Below, in pieces: positions 8,296 to 25,191 of a DNA stretch of 64,000 bases. Origin of the DNA: Pseudoduganella guangdongensis (lineage in GTDB: Bacteria > Pseudomonadota > Gammaproteobacteria > Burkholderiales > Burkholderiaceae_D). The position numbers and the translations under genes are program-made. Every line of letters begins with the position of its first letter. The first letter of the stretch is position 1. The notes beneath the pieces are model-generated. The model was not told the origin of the DNA. It made no database searches and worked only from the letters and a program-made list of their open reading frames with translations. The stretch covers positions 62,001-126,000 of the forward strand of contig NZ_WWCJ01000002.1 in the NCBI RefSeq assembly GCF_009857475.1, given 5' to 3'.

Positions 8296-9759
<1,464 letters not shown>

Positions 9760-9774
9760 TTTTGCTGTCCTCTC

Positions 9775-14496
<4,722 letters not shown>

Positions 14497-14531
14497 GCGT
14501 TTCTCCGCTGAATTTTTGGTCACGAGAATCC

Positions 14532-14560
14532 AGAGTAGTGCAATGCACAAAAACGCGCAA
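14532..14560 (-). promoter_or_regulatory. candidate gltB promoter
   Basis: On the minus strand TTGCGC and TACTCT are separated by 17 bp, giving a sigma70-like promoter ending 36 bases upstream of the gltB start. The match is moderate and has not been tested against alternatives. Confidence 0.35.
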
Positions 14561-14611
14561 CAAAAACAATTAGGGTCGGAGTCGAATTAATTCAGCGACA
14601 GTCGCTTGAAA

Positions 14612-15384
14612 ATTTAATTGGGGACAGAGTCGTCGGTTTTCCGGGGGCGGCCACGTTTTGCCGGCAGAACCTGCCGTTTCATGCGCCGCTCCAGCTCGGC
14701 TTTCCACTTATCGCTGCCTAATGGCCAGCCTTTCAGGGCTGCCGCCTCGATGGCGCGCTGGTCCATGCCCGCCAGCCCTTGTGCCGCCAGCTCTATATAG
14801 GCCGCCTCGCGCTGGAATGGCGTATTCCCTAGCGCCCAGTAAATCGGATGGTCATTCACCGCCCCATCCTGGCGGATGCCGGCATGGTGCGGATAACTCG
14901 ACCACTGATATTGCTCCAGCCCGTCGGCCAGGCGCGCCCGCACGGCGGCGAATTCGATGTATTTTGAGCAAGGAATAAAGTAGCGCTCGGCTTCGATCAC
15001 CGAGGTTTTATAGCGCCCCTGCCATAAAGTTCCGGCCCGGCCATACTTTTGATTGAAATAAGGGACATAGTGCCGCCCGATCCATTGCATCATGCCGCCC
15101 AGCCCTTCTTCATCGCTGGGGGAGGCTAACAGGTGCAATTCACCCGGCAAAAGCGTGTAGGCATGCACCGCGACCTTGTAAAGACGGGCGGCGGCGCGCA
15201 TCCAGGCGATAAAACTGCTGAAATCTTCAGCATCCAGGAACACTTCCTGGCCATTCAGGCCGCGCTGGACAATGTAATGGGGTTGGTTGGGGACAACGAG
15301 ACGGGGCAAACGAGCCATGAATGCAAAAAGGGTAGGATCGGGAAACCCCGATTCTACCCAGTTCGCACGACTCTGTCCCTAATT
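14612..15384. repeat. 18-bp inverted repeats flanking the RAYT gene
   Basis: AATTGGGGACAGAGTCGT just beyond the RAYT stop (about 14615-14632) and ACGACTCTGTCCCTAATT upstream of its start (about 15367-15384) are inverted copies with one mismatch. They bracket the gene as a RAYT flanked by its cognate palindromes would be. The right copy ends at the stop of the response regulator gene. Confidence 0.7.
14614..15318 (-). CDS. REP-associated tyrosine transposase (RAYT), active site altered
   Basis: 234 residues of the IS200-like Y1 transposase fold: N-terminal MARLPRLVVPNQPHYIVQRG, then WQGRYKTSVIEAERY and the tyrosine motif region KYIEFAAVRARL with candidate nucleophile Y120. The metal-binding HUH motif, normally PNHVH or PNHLH in this family, reads PGELH at residues 58-62, so the first histidine is glutamate. 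The usual YIELNPVRAGL is also eroded. Such RAYT proteins move or maintain REP palindromes. Here the altered motif suggests loss of nicking activity or a domesticated role. The basic C-terminal tail (KRGRPRKTDD) is kept. The gene is flanked by an 18-bp inverted repeat. Confidence 0.85.
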   Translation of the reverse strand: MARLPRLVVPNQPHYIVQRGLNGQEVFLDAEDFSSFIAWMRAAARLYKVAVHAYTLLPGELHLLASPSDEEGLGGMMQWIGRHYVPYFNQKYGRAGTLWQGRYKTSVIEAERYFIPCSKYIEFAAVRARLADGLEQYQWSSYPHHAGIRQDGAVNDHPIYWALGNTPFQREAAYIELAAQGLAGMDQRAIEAAALKGWPLGSDKWKAELERRMKRQVLPAKRGRPRKTDDSVPN

Positions 15385-16063
15385 AGGAGATATTGAAGCT
15401 GGCGGACAGGCTATAGCCCTCGCCGTAGGCCGAACGCAGGGGAAGATCCTGGCCCAGGCCGCTGCGCGCCTTTTTGCGTAAACGATACACCAGCATGTCC
15501 ACCCGGCGCCCCGCATCCGGATCATCGCCGCCAATACCGGCCACAATCACTTGGCGCGGCACCGGACGGGTATTGATCGTCAGCAGGTGCAGGAAATTGC
15601 ATTCCTTCTCAGTCAGTGTAATCGCCTGGCCCTGCAGCTCCAGCTGGCGCGCGGACACTTTCAGGGTCCACTTGCTCGGCACGGGAATCGCTTCCTGCGG
15701 GCCGACACGGCGGTCCAGCGCCTCGATATGGGCGGCCAGCTCCGGGAATTTGATCGGCTTGGTCAGGTAATGGTCCGCGCCCAGGCGCAGGCCCATGATG
15801 CGCGAATCAAATGCGACCCGTCCGGTCAGGACCAGCAGGCCGATCTGAGGGTAGAGCTGGCGCATGCGTGGGATGACATTAAAGCCATCTTCATCCGGCA
15901 GGCCCAGGTCGAGAACGACCACGCCGACAGTGCCCTGGCTCAGGGCGGACCACATTTCCTGCGCGTTATTTGTTGTGTGTACGACATGGCCGAGCTCAGC
16001 CAGGAAGTCCGCCATCTCTTCGGCGTACTCCAGGTTGTCTTCCACGATCAGTATTTGCGTCAT
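15383..16063 (-). CDS. response regulator, OmpR-like
   Basis: 226 residues. The receiver domain has acidic residues at 8-9 (VEDN), phospho-acceptor D52 (VVLDLGLPDEDG), T80 and K102 (TKPIKF). The C-terminal DNA-binding domain is winged-helix-like (ITLTEKECNFLHLL, then RRVDMLVYRLRKKA, AYGEGYSL). It is the last gene of an operon with a PAS histidine kinase and an SNF2 helicase, so it most likely takes its phosphate from that kinase. Target genes are unknown. Its stop codon abuts the right repeat of the RAYT element. Confidence 0.9.
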   Translation of the reverse strand: MTQILIVEDNLEYAEEMADFLAELGHVVHTTNNAQEMWSALSQGTVGVVVLDLGLPDEDGFNVIPRMRQLYPQIGLLVLTGRVAFDSRIMGLRLGADHYLTKPIKFPELAAHIEALDRRVGPQEAIPVPSKWTLKVSARQLELQGQAITLTEKECNFLHLLTINTRPVPRQVIVAGIGGDDPDAGRRVDMLVYRLRKKARSGLGQDLPLRSAYGEGYSLSASFNIS

Positions 16064-16150
16064 TGATGCGCCATTTTTCTATTCAATCGCAGCCGGGGTT
16101 TGGGGCTTGCGTCAAAGAATTATCACGGTTGGTCACTGGCTGCGCAACCC

Positions 16151-17182
16151 TTAAGCAGCGACGGGAAGCCAAATCCGAAATTTCTTGCCGCTTTCAGGCA
16201 AATTTTCCACAGACAGCGAGCCGCCGTGGACCTCGATAACATTTTTGGCCATATACAGGCCCAGGCCGGAGCCGGCATGCCCTGCGGCCGCCTTGCCTCG
16301 GTAACCCTTGTCGAAGAGTTTGCCTAGCTCATCATCCGGAACAGGTGCGCCGCGATCGATGACGAGGAGTTCCACCCCGCCTTCGCTGGCTTTCCTACCG
16401 TGCAATTCTATCGCAACGTTGTCATTTGTGTACTTGAGGGCATTATCTAAAAGTATATCGAGGCACAAACGCAACCCTTGCGGGTCGCAACGCATCCACT
16501 GCGGCAAGCCGTCGGCGCGCACGGTAATGTCGGCGCGGCGCTGGCGCGCCTGCTCGGCCGCCGTTTCCAGCAAGGCTTCGGGCGAGACTTCGTCGGCCTG
16601 GCGTTTGCGGCCGATGCTGGCCAAGCGCTCCGGGCTCAGGTATTCGTTGATCAGCTCCAGCAAGCGGTCGACCGAGGTCTGGATCTTGCGATAGCGCTTC
16701 TTGGTATTTTCGTCGGCGTTCTGCGACGTCATTTCCAGGCGCTGGATGGCACCGTCGATCGTCGACAGCGGCGTGCGGAACTCGTGCGAGACCATGGAGG
16801 CGAACTTCTTTTGCTGCCGTTCGCGTTCGACCCGCTCGCGGATATCGCGCACCGTGCCGACCAGGCGCAGCACGCCGCTGTCCACGTCCGGCACCAGGGT
16901 CGATTCGATTTCGACCGGGATCAACACGCCATCCTTGCCCGGCATTTCGGTGTCGCGCACGGTGTGGCGGCGCGTGGTGTCGCCGGAGGTGTAGGCCTCC
17001 AGCCGCTGCGGCAGTTCAGCCATCAGGTGTTGCGCCACCTGCTGCGCGCGCTCGGGCACGTAGCCGAACAGCTTTTCAGCGGCGGGGCTGACGTACAGCA
17101 GCTGGCCACTATCGCAGTCCAGCATCCAGTGTACGTCGCTGCTGTGGTCGAGGATCTGGCGATAGTGTTCAGCACTCAGCAT
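16151..17182 (-). CDS. PAS-domain sensor histidine kinase (soluble)
   Basis: 343 residues. An N-terminal PAS domain with PAC (about 5-118; LDHSSDVHWMLDCDSGQLLY) precedes a HisKA domain with phospho-site H133 in VSHEFRTPLS, and an ATPase domain with N box DNALKYTNDN, G1 DRGAPVPDD and G2 GSGLGLYMAKN. No membrane segment is visible, so the signal is cytoplasmic. The ATG lies 4 bases after the SNF2 stop, indicating one transcript, and the response regulator follows after 87 bases. Ligand or cofactor of the PAS domain is not evident. Confidence 0.92.
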   Translation of the reverse strand: MLSAEHYRQILDHSSDVHWMLDCDSGQLLYVSPAAEKLFGYVPERAQQVAQHLMAELPQRLEAYTSGDTTRRHTVRDTEMPGKDGVLIPVEIESTLVPDVDSGVLRLVGTVRDIRERVERERQQKKFASMVSHEFRTPLSTIDGAIQRLEMTSQNADENTKKRYRKIQTSVDRLLELINEYLSPERLASIGRKRQADEVSPEALLETAAEQARQRRADITVRADGLPQWMRCDPQGLRLCLDILLDNALKYTNDNVAIELHGRKASEGGVELLVIDRGAPVPDDELGKLFDKGYRGKAAAGHAGSGLGLYMAKNVIEVHGGSLSVENLPESGKKFRIWLPVAA

Positions 17183-17186
17183 GGGT

Positions 17187-20100
17187 TTAGTCCTGTAACG
17201 GGGCGAAGATTTGCTGCAAGTCTTCCTGCGTCAACGCCATCTTCTGCGATTCGCCTTCGGCCAGCACGGATTGCGCCAGGTCCGATTTCTTCTGCTGCAG
17301 CAGCTGGATCTTTTCTTCCAGCGTGCCTTTCGCGATCAGCTTGTAGACGAACACCGGCTTGTCCTGGCCGATACGCCAGGCGCGGTCGGTGGCCTGGTTC
17401 TCGGCCGCCGGGTTCCACCAGGGATCATAGTGGATTACCGTGTCGGCCGCCGTCAGGTTCAGGCCCACGCCGCCCGCTTTCAGCGAAATCAGGAAGATCG
17501 GCACCGCGCCTTGCTGGAAGGCCGCCACCTGGGCGCCGCGGTCGCGCGTTTCGCCGGTCAGGAGCGCGTACGGGATGTCGCGCGCTTCCAGCTCTTCCTC
17601 GATCAACTCCAGCATGGAAGTGAATTGCGAGAACACCAGGATCTTGCGCTTCTCTTCCAGCAAGTCCTCGACCATCTGCATCAGGTCGATCAGCTTGGCC
17701 GAGCCGGTGGCCGCGGCCTTCTTGGTGGACTTCACCAGGCGCGGGTCGCAGCACACCTGGCGCAGCTTGAGCAGCGCCTCCAGGATCACGATCTGGGAAC
17801 GCGCTACGCCCTTGCGGTCGATTTCCTCGCGCACTTTCTGGTCCATGGCCAGGCGCACGGTTTCGTACAGGTCGCGCTGCGGGCCCGAGAGTTCGACCTT
17901 GCGCACCATCTCGGTCTTGGGCGGCAGTTCTTTCGCCACGCCGTCCTTGGTACGGCGCAGCAGGAAGGGTTTGATGCGGCGGTTCAGCAGCATGCGGCGC
18001 TGCGGGTCGTCCTGGCGCTCGATCGGGTGGCGGAAGCTGCTGTTGAAGGTCTTCTCGTCGCCCAGCAGGCCCGGCAGCAGGAAGTGGAACTGCGACCACA
18101 GCTCGCCCAGGTGGTTTTCCAGCGGCGTGCCGGACAGGCACAGGCGGTGGCGTGCACGCAGCAGGCCGGCGCTCTGGGCCGCCTTGGAGCGGGTGTTCTT
18201 GATGTAGTGCGACTCGTCCAGGATCACCAGGTGGAAATCGTGCTCGCGCAGTTTTTCCTCATCGCGCGGCAGCAGGGCGTAGGTGGTCAGCACCAGGTCG
18301 GCTTTCGGGATTTCCTCGAACAGCTCGGCGCGGTCCTTGCCCTGCAACAGCAGCACTTTCAGGTCCGGCGCGAAGCGCGCGGCCTCGTCCTGCCAGTTGT
18401 TCATCAGGCTGGTTGGCGCGATGACCAGGGCCGGATGGTCCAGGCGGCCCGCTTCTTTTTCCACCAGGATGTGGGCGATGGTTTGCACCGTCTTGCCCAA
18501 ACCCATATCGTCGGCCAGGATGCCGCCGAAGTTGTACTCGCGCAGGAACTGCATCCAGCTCAAGCCGTCGGTCTGGTAATCGCGCAGCGTGGCGCGCAGG
18601 CCGGCCGGGGTCGGCACGCGCTTGACCGAGGCGAACTGGTTCAGCTTGCGGCCCATGTCGCGCAGCTCTTCGCCGCCGCTCCACTGGAAGTCCACATTGC
18701 GCGCCAGCTCGTCCAGGCGTGCCGCGTCGAGCGAAGACATGCGCACCGCGTGGCGGATCTTCTCGCTGAAATACAGCTCGCCAATCGTGGCCAGGATTGG
18801 GCGCACGCGGTTCCAGGGCAGCGCCACGCGGGTGCCGTCCGGCAGGGCGGCCAGCATCTGGTCCGACTCGCCGTGCAGCGCCAGCGCTTTCGGGCCGAAG
18901 TCGTTGGGGAAATTGCGGATCATCTGCACCAGCACCGGCAGCAGCGGCACGCGTTCGCCGTTCACGGTGATGCCCAGCTCCAGGTCGAACCAGGCGCCGC
19001 CATTGTCCGTGGTCTCTTCCTCCACTTCGGCGTACCAATCATCCACCGCCACCATGTCGTAGCGGTACTTCGGCGATTTTTCCACGCGCCAGCCAGCGGC
19101 CAGCAATTCCTCGATGCCGGACTCGGCAAAGCGGATCCAGTCCGCCTGGTTGGCCAGCAGCAGGCCGCCGCGCACGCTCGACAGCGGCAGGGCGGTGGGC
19201 TTCCTGAAGCCCAGCTGGGTCAGGGTTTCCAGCGCCGCCGCCTCCAGTTCCTCGTTGCGCTGGATGATTTCGGTCACCTCGCCGCGCTGGCGCACCACGC
19301 GCTGCGAGGGGTCGAACGAGACGCGCTCGCCATCGTAGTCATAGGACAGCACGGCATAGTCGTTCCAGCGCTGCAAGGTGCCATCGGCCAGCTGGGCCGA
19401 ATCGAGCACCAGGATCGGGCGCGGCTTGACGTCGGTGCGCACGCGCTGCGGCAGCGGCTGCGGCAGCGGCATCAGCTGTTGCAAGCCGTGCGCCAGCAGC
19501 AGTTGCGAGACGCGCATCTTATCGTTCGGCATCAGCAGCGGCGCCTGCGCCACCAGGGCTTGCAGGTCGGCCAGCGGGATGGTGGTGCCGCCCTGGTTCA
19601 GCTGCAGCTCGCCGGTCGACAGGTTGTCGATATACCACGGCGGATCGGTCGGCAGCATGTAGTCGATCTGGTCGGCGCCGTGGTGCTTGGCGCCCTCCGG
19701 CACCTCCACTTGCCAGCCCAGGCGCAGGCCCTTGCCCTCTTCGCGCCAGGCCAGGTTGGCGTTGCGCAGCGGGCCCGGCTTCATTGGGTACACCAGGCCG
19801 TTGCCCACGTCCGACCAGGAATTGGCCCACAGCAGTTTTTCCTGCTGGGACAGCATTTGCAGCAGGGCCGCGCCAATCTTGCCGCGCGGCTCGGTCGCGC
19901 TGCCGGTCTGGGAATTGGGGCCGCTGCGCATGGCCACGAAGAAACGCACCAGGTCTTCATCGCCCGGCGCCAGGAAGGCCGGCGGGGCGGAGAGCAGGGA
20001 GAATACTTCGCTGACCGGGCTGGCGGCCGCCACGTCGCCGTTCGGCTTCAGGCGCGCCTTGTACAGGCACAGCGCCACATGGCGCCCGCCGCTGGTGGGC

Positions 20101-20306
20101 GCCAGCACGTAAATGAGTTTGTAGCTCGTCTGTTTCGGGTCGATATCGACCGGGGCCAGTTTAGGCTTGGGATGCGCGGCTGCATCCACCCTCTGCAACC
20201 ACGTCGCCACAGCATAGGGAAGCTGGTTGGGCGGAGCGGTGGGCGCAGGGGCCGGTGCGACTGGAGTTTCGCGGAGTTCGTCGCGGGTAATATCCATTGG
20301 GCGCAT
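17187..20306 (-). CDS. SNF2-family DEAD/H helicase
   Basis: 1039 residues. The C-terminal half holds the SNF2 motor: motif I LADDMGLGKTVQTIAH, motif II LDESHY, motif III CLSGTPLEN, motif V AGGVGLNLTAADTVIHYDPW and motif VI QATDRAWRIGQ. The first about 550 residues are a poorly conserved region that begins proline- and alanine-rich. Bacterial SNF2 proteins of this type (often called HepA- or RapA-like) are ATP-driven translocases on duplex DNA, with roles in transcription recycling or DNA transactions. Here the gene heads an operon with a histidine kinase and response regulator. An in-frame ATG three codons downstream could be the true start. Confidence 0.93.
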   Translation of the reverse strand: MRPMDITRDELRETPVAPAPAPTAPPNQLPYAVATWLQRVDAAAHPKPKLAPVDIDPKQTSYKLIYVLAPTSGGRHVALCLYKARLKPNGDVAAASPVSEVFSLLSAPPAFLAPGDEDLVRFFVAMRSGPNSQTGSATEPRGKIGAALLQMLSQQEKLLWANSWSDVGNGLVYPMKPGPLRNANLAWREEGKGLRLGWQVEVPEGAKHHGADQIDYMLPTDPPWYIDNLSTGELQLNQGGTTIPLADLQALVAQAPLLMPNDKMRVSQLLLAHGLQQLMPLPQPLPQRVRTDVKPRPILVLDSAQLADGTLQRWNDYAVLSYDYDGERVSFDPSQRVVRQRGEVTEIIQRNEELEAAALETLTQLGFRKPTALPLSSVRGGLLLANQADWIRFAESGIEELLAAGWRVEKSPKYRYDMVAVDDWYAEVEEETTDNGGAWFDLELGITVNGERVPLLPVLVQMIRNFPNDFGPKALALHGESDQMLAALPDGTRVALPWNRVRPILATIGELYFSEKIRHAVRMSSLDAARLDELARNVDFQWSGGEELRDMGRKLNQFASVKRVPTPAGLRATLRDYQTDGLSWMQFLREYNFGGILADDMGLGKTVQTIAHILVEKEAGRLDHPALVIAPTSLMNNWQDEAARFAPDLKVLLLQGKDRAELFEEIPKADLVLTTYALLPRDEEKLREHDFHLVILDESHYIKNTRSKAAQSAGLLRARHRLCLSGTPLENHLGELWSQFHFLLPGLLGDEKTFNSSFRHPIERQDDPQRRMLLNRRIKPFLLRRTKDGVAKELPPKTEMVRKVELSGPQRDLYETVRLAMDQKVREEIDRKGVARSQIVILEALLKLRQVCCDPRLVKSTKKAAATGSAKLIDLMQMVEDLLEEKRKILVFSQFTSMLELIEEELEARDIPYALLTGETRDRGAQVAAFQQGAVPIFLISLKAGGVGLNLTAADTVIHYDPWWNPAAENQATDRAWRIGQDKPVFVYKLIAKGTLEEKIQLLQQKKSDLAQSVLAEGESQKMALTQEDLQQIFAPLQD

Positions 20307-20494
20307 TCTTTTAAATCAGCGGTTCAAAAACAGCAACATGCAATATTATCCGCCTTCCACCGTTTCGTGTTTGTGAAAATCCTAACTTAGCGCAACTAGA
20401 GGCAGGACGGGCAACATTAACTAATTAATAATAATCTATTCCGACGCCCTGTGGCGTTGTATGATTTCGGCCTTCACCGTTTGGGAACACCGTC

Positions 20495-22843
<2,349 letters not shown>

Positions 22844-22848
22844 AAATT

Positions 22849-22862
22849 CGGGGTCAGATTTC
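22849..22862. repeat. solo half of a GGGGTCAG palindromic element
   Basis: TTCGGGGTCAGATTT between the convergent stops of tex and the DUF2812 gene. Read on the minus strand it is CTGACCCCGAA, identical to the outer end of the element at 33551-33614, and it supplies the TGA stop of the DUF2812 gene. No partner arm is seen nearby. Confidence 0.5.
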
Positions 22863-23393
22863 TTGCATGCGGCGCCAGATGCGCAGGGAGGCATAGGCGC
22901 CGATAGCGAAGCAGCCGAGACCCATGGCGATGATGCTGCCGGCGGCGATCGCGGGCTTGCCGCCGGCCGCCAAGTCTTGCCATAAGCCGCGGTCGACTAG
23001 GGTTAGCGACAGCAAGGGCAGCGTGGTGATGCCAAATGTCGTCAGCAAGGCGCGGTACTTGTTGCGCAGCGAGACGCGGTCGGTGAAGATTTCTGCCTGC
23101 TGCCCGGCTGGGGCCGCCTTGCGCCAACATAGCCAGCCGCCAGGGATATCCCCCACCAGGCTCCAGCCGGCGTCACTGAACAGCTGGCGGTAGTCGCGCT
23201 TGCCGCCGTCGCTCTGGAAGTCCCAGCGGTAGCTGATCTCGCCAGGTGCGCCGACATCGAAGCGGTGCAACAGGCCCAGCATCGAGACGCTGCGCAGGTG
23301 CAGGCCGCGCCGCGATTGCGCGGTCAGCCACTCTTCATGCTCACGGTCTTGCCAGGCCCACCACAGCTTGAACTTCCACACGTCGTCCTTCAT
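22854..23393 (-). CDS. DUF2812 membrane protein
   Basis: 179 residues. The N-terminal half has the DUF2812 pattern: KFKLWWAWQDREHEEWLTAQ, GLHLRSV, YRWDFQSDGG, and YRQLFSDAGWSLVG with WLCWRK. Two membrane segments follow (about 118-135 and 145-168), with a short basic end. DUF2812 proteins usually sit beside PadR regulators and their role is not established. The ATG overlaps the stop of the preceding broken DUF2812 copy by 4 bases. The stop codon comes from a REP-like half site, so the natural C-terminus may have been trimmed. Confidence 0.75.
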   Translation of the reverse strand: MKDDVWKFKLWWAWQDREHEEWLTAQSRRGLHLRSVSMLGLLHRFDVGAPGEISYRWDFQSDGGKRDYRQLFSDAGWSLVGDIPGGWLCWRKAAPAGQQAEIFTDRVSLRNKYRALLTTFGITTLPLLSLTLVDRGLWQDLAAGGKPAIAAGSIIAMGLGCFAIGAYASLRIWRRMQEI

Positions 23394-23648
23394 GTTTCCT
23401 CCTCAATGTAAGTGTCTGCCGGACCTGACAGCGCGGCGCCAGCACTAAGTGCCGCCGCACCGCCCAGCCACAGCATCAGCTTGTACTTATGGCTGCGTCT
23501 GGCCGCCATATCCGTAAATGCTTCCGTACCGGCTTCCGCCGTTGGCTTGCACCAGCAAATGCAGGCCCTTGCGCGACATCTCCTGGAACCATTGCTCCTG
23601 CTCGGACGCGCGCCAGGGCGCAGCAAAGCACCATTTTTTGACAATCAT
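23390..23648 (-). pseudogene. frameshifted short DUF2812-like gene
   Basis: From the ATG at 23648 the frame reads MIVKKWCFAAPWRASEQEQW and GLHLL, a DUF2812-like start, but stops after about 53 codons. Shifting by one base near 23558 gives a good continuation (TDMAARRSHKYKLMLWLGGA, ending TYIEEET) that includes a membrane segment and overlaps the next ATG by 4 bases. The joined product would be about 85 residues, much shorter than its 179-residue neighbour, so an internal deletion is likely as well as the frameshift. It lies between padR and the intact DUF2812 gene. Confidence 0.55.
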
Positions 23649-23968
23649 GCTTGCTCCTGCCGGGCCAGCGCTGCGCGCGCGCCCTGTACCATGATTTCCA
23701 ACCGGCGCACCTGCTCGGCCAGCACCTCCTTGCCCAAATCGGTCAAGGCGTAGATCTTGCGGCGGTCTTCTTCGGCCACCTTGATGATCAGCTTTTGCTT
23801 TTCCAGCGTGTTGAAGGCGCCGTACATCGTGCCCGGGCCAATCGTGACGCTGCCGCCACTCATGGCTTCGACCTTCTGCATGATGGCGTAGCCGTGCGAG
23901 GGCTGGTCGAGCGCTGCCAGCATGTAAAAGCTGGCTTCCGACAGGGGCAGGTATTTTGAGTAGTCCAT
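23645..23968 (-). CDS. PadR-family transcriptional regulator
   Basis: 107 residues from the ATG at 23968. PadR winged helix: LSEASFYMLAAL, HGYAIMQKVEAM, TIGPGTMYGAFNTLEKQKLI and DRRKIYALTDLGKEVL, with a short C-terminal dimerisation helix (RRLEIMVQGARAALA), i.e. the small PadR subclass. It heads an operon with DUF2812 genes, its usual partners. A near-perfect palindrome 14 bases upstream of the start suggests self-repression. Confidence 0.92.
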   Translation of the reverse strand: MDYSKYLPLSEASFYMLAALDQPSHGYAIMQKVEAMSGGSVTIGPGTMYGAFNTLEKQKLIIKVAEEDRRKIYALTDLGKEVLAEQVRRLEIMVQGARAALARQEQA

Positions 23969-23981
23969 ATATCGAGCAACG

Positions 23982-24002
23982 CTATATCGAGTGTCGATAT
24001 AG
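23982..24002. promoter_or_regulatory. palindrome, candidate PadR operator
   Basis: CTATATCGA-GTG-TCGATATAG, a perfect 9-bp inverted repeat with a 3-base centre, 13 bases upstream of the padR start. An extra half site ATATATCGAG lies at 23967-23976. PadR proteins typically bind such AT-rich palindromes at their own promoters. Confidence 0.65.
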
Positions 24003-24089
24003 TCGCATCGAACATGACCTGTGTCAACTGGCAAATCACCAAACCTTGGTAAAATGGTGGGATTCCAATCCTTTAGCTGTGAGAGTGCA

Positions 24090-24407
24090 ATGAGCGACGT
24101 ACAAACCTGGATCAAAGAAACCGTGACCAATACCCCGGTCGTGCTGTTCATGAAGGGCACCGCCCAGTTCCCGCAGTGCGGCTTCTCCGGCCGCGCCATC
24201 CAGATCCTGAAAGCTTGCGGCGTCGAGAATATCGCCACCGTAAACGTGCTGGATGATCCGGAAGTGCGCCAGGGCATCAAGGAATACTCGAACTGGCCAA
24301 CCATCCCGCAGCTGTACGTGCGCGGCGAGTTCATTGGCGGCTCCGACATCATGTCCGAGATGTACGAATCCGGCGAACTGAAGGCCCTGCTGGACAACAA
24401 TGGCTGA
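24090..24407 (+). CDS. grxD: monothiol glutaredoxin, Grx4 type
   Basis: 105 residues from the ATG at 24090; the upstream in-frame extension is not supported. The active site CGFS is at C30 ([15 protein letters not shown]), and the glutathione-binding [19 protein letters not shown] segment is intact. Such proteins carry and hand over [2Fe-2S] clusters with BolA partners. The stop overlaps the ubiX start by 8 bases. Confidence 0.97.
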   Translation: MSDVQTWIKETVTNTPVVLFMKGTAQFPQCGFSGRAIQILKACGVENIATVNVLDDPEVRQGIKEYSNWPTIPQLYVRGEFIGGSDIMSEMYESGELKALLDNNG

Positions 24408-24981
24408 TCGCCCGCAGCGGCTGGTCATCGCCATCACCGGCGCCACCGGCGCCGTGTATGGCGTGCGGCTGCTGCAACATCTGCGCAGTATCGACGGCGT
24501 CGAAACGCATTTAGTGGTGTCCGACGCCGCCGTCCTGACCCTGCACCAGGAAACCGGCCTGCAGCGCAAGGAAGTCGAAGCGCTGGCCGATGTCGTCCAC
24601 AAGCAAAACAATATCGGCGCATCCATCGCCAGCGGCTCTTTCCAGGCCGACGGCATGGTGATCGCCCCCTGTTCGATGAAGACCCTGGCCTCTGTGGCGC
24701 ATGGCCTGTCGGACAACCTGATCGCGCGCGCCGCCGACGTCATGCTGAAGGAGCGCCGCCGCCTGATACTGATGGTGCGCGAAACGCCGTTCAACCTGGC
24801 GCACCTGCGCAATATGACGGCCGTCACCGAAATGGGCGGCATTATCTTCCCGCCCCTGCCCAGCTTCTACCACCTGCCGCAAAGCATCGACGAGATGGTC
24901 GACCACACGGTCGCGCGCGTCATCGATTTATTCGGCCTATGTCACAATCTGGCCCCTCGCTGGACTGGCATGAATCCCTGA
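24400..24981 (+). CDS. ubiX: flavin prenyltransferase UbiX
   Basis: 193 residues. The N-terminal FMN-binding strand-loop [18 protein letters not shown], the [20 protein letters not shown] segment, [22 protein letters not shown] and the closing [19 protein letters not shown] are all typical. UbiX prenylates FMN to make the cofactor of the UbiD decarboxylase in ubiquinone synthesis. It is translationally coupled to grxD by an 8-base overlap. No ubiD is present in the window. Confidence 0.97.
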   Translation: MADRPQRLVIAITGATGAVYGVRLLQHLRSIDGVETHLVVSDAAVLTLHQETGLQRKEVEALADVVHKQNNIGASIASGSFQADGMVIAPCSMKTLASVAHGLSDNLIARAADVMLKERRRLILMVRETPFNLAHLRNMTAVTEMGGIIFPPLPSFYHLPQSIDEMVDHTVARVIDLFGLCHNLAPRWTGMNP

Positions 24982-25079
24982 AAACATGCGCCCTGAGGGG
25001 CTGCTGTATCATTCCCGTTACAAAGTGGTATGGTCGTTTGTGACATGGCGCGCGGCCATGGCAGGCGCTGAAAACACTA

Positions 25080-25112
25080 TCGCCCGGCCTCCTGCTGCAG
25101 GGTGCCGGGCGA
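25080..25112 (-). terminator. strong hairpin, likely terminator for the XRE regulator gene
   Basis: TCGCCCGGC pairs with GCCGGGCGA (9 bp); an inner CCTG/CAGG stem extends it. On the minus strand it is followed by TAGTGTTTT, as in an intrinsic terminator, 80 bases beyond the XRE gene stop. Further small stems flank it (25044-25060 and 25120-25133). Confidence 0.5.
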
Positions 25113-25191
25113 CTGTGCGCCGGTGAAGTCCGGAAAGGCGTGCGAAGCGCCGCTTGCCCTGCTTTGCGCAGGACAAAATAGTGTCGAATTG

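Noticed and set aside
17211-20390. 1059-codon plus-strand frame over the SNF2 gene
   Set aside because: Same cause: antisense of a gene with full SNF2 motifs on the minus strand.
25070-25140. Possible cobalamin riboswitch (GCCGGTGAAGTCCGG)
   Set aside because: The conserved GCxGxCCCGCxACTGT part does not follow in the correct order, and no B12 gene is adjacent.
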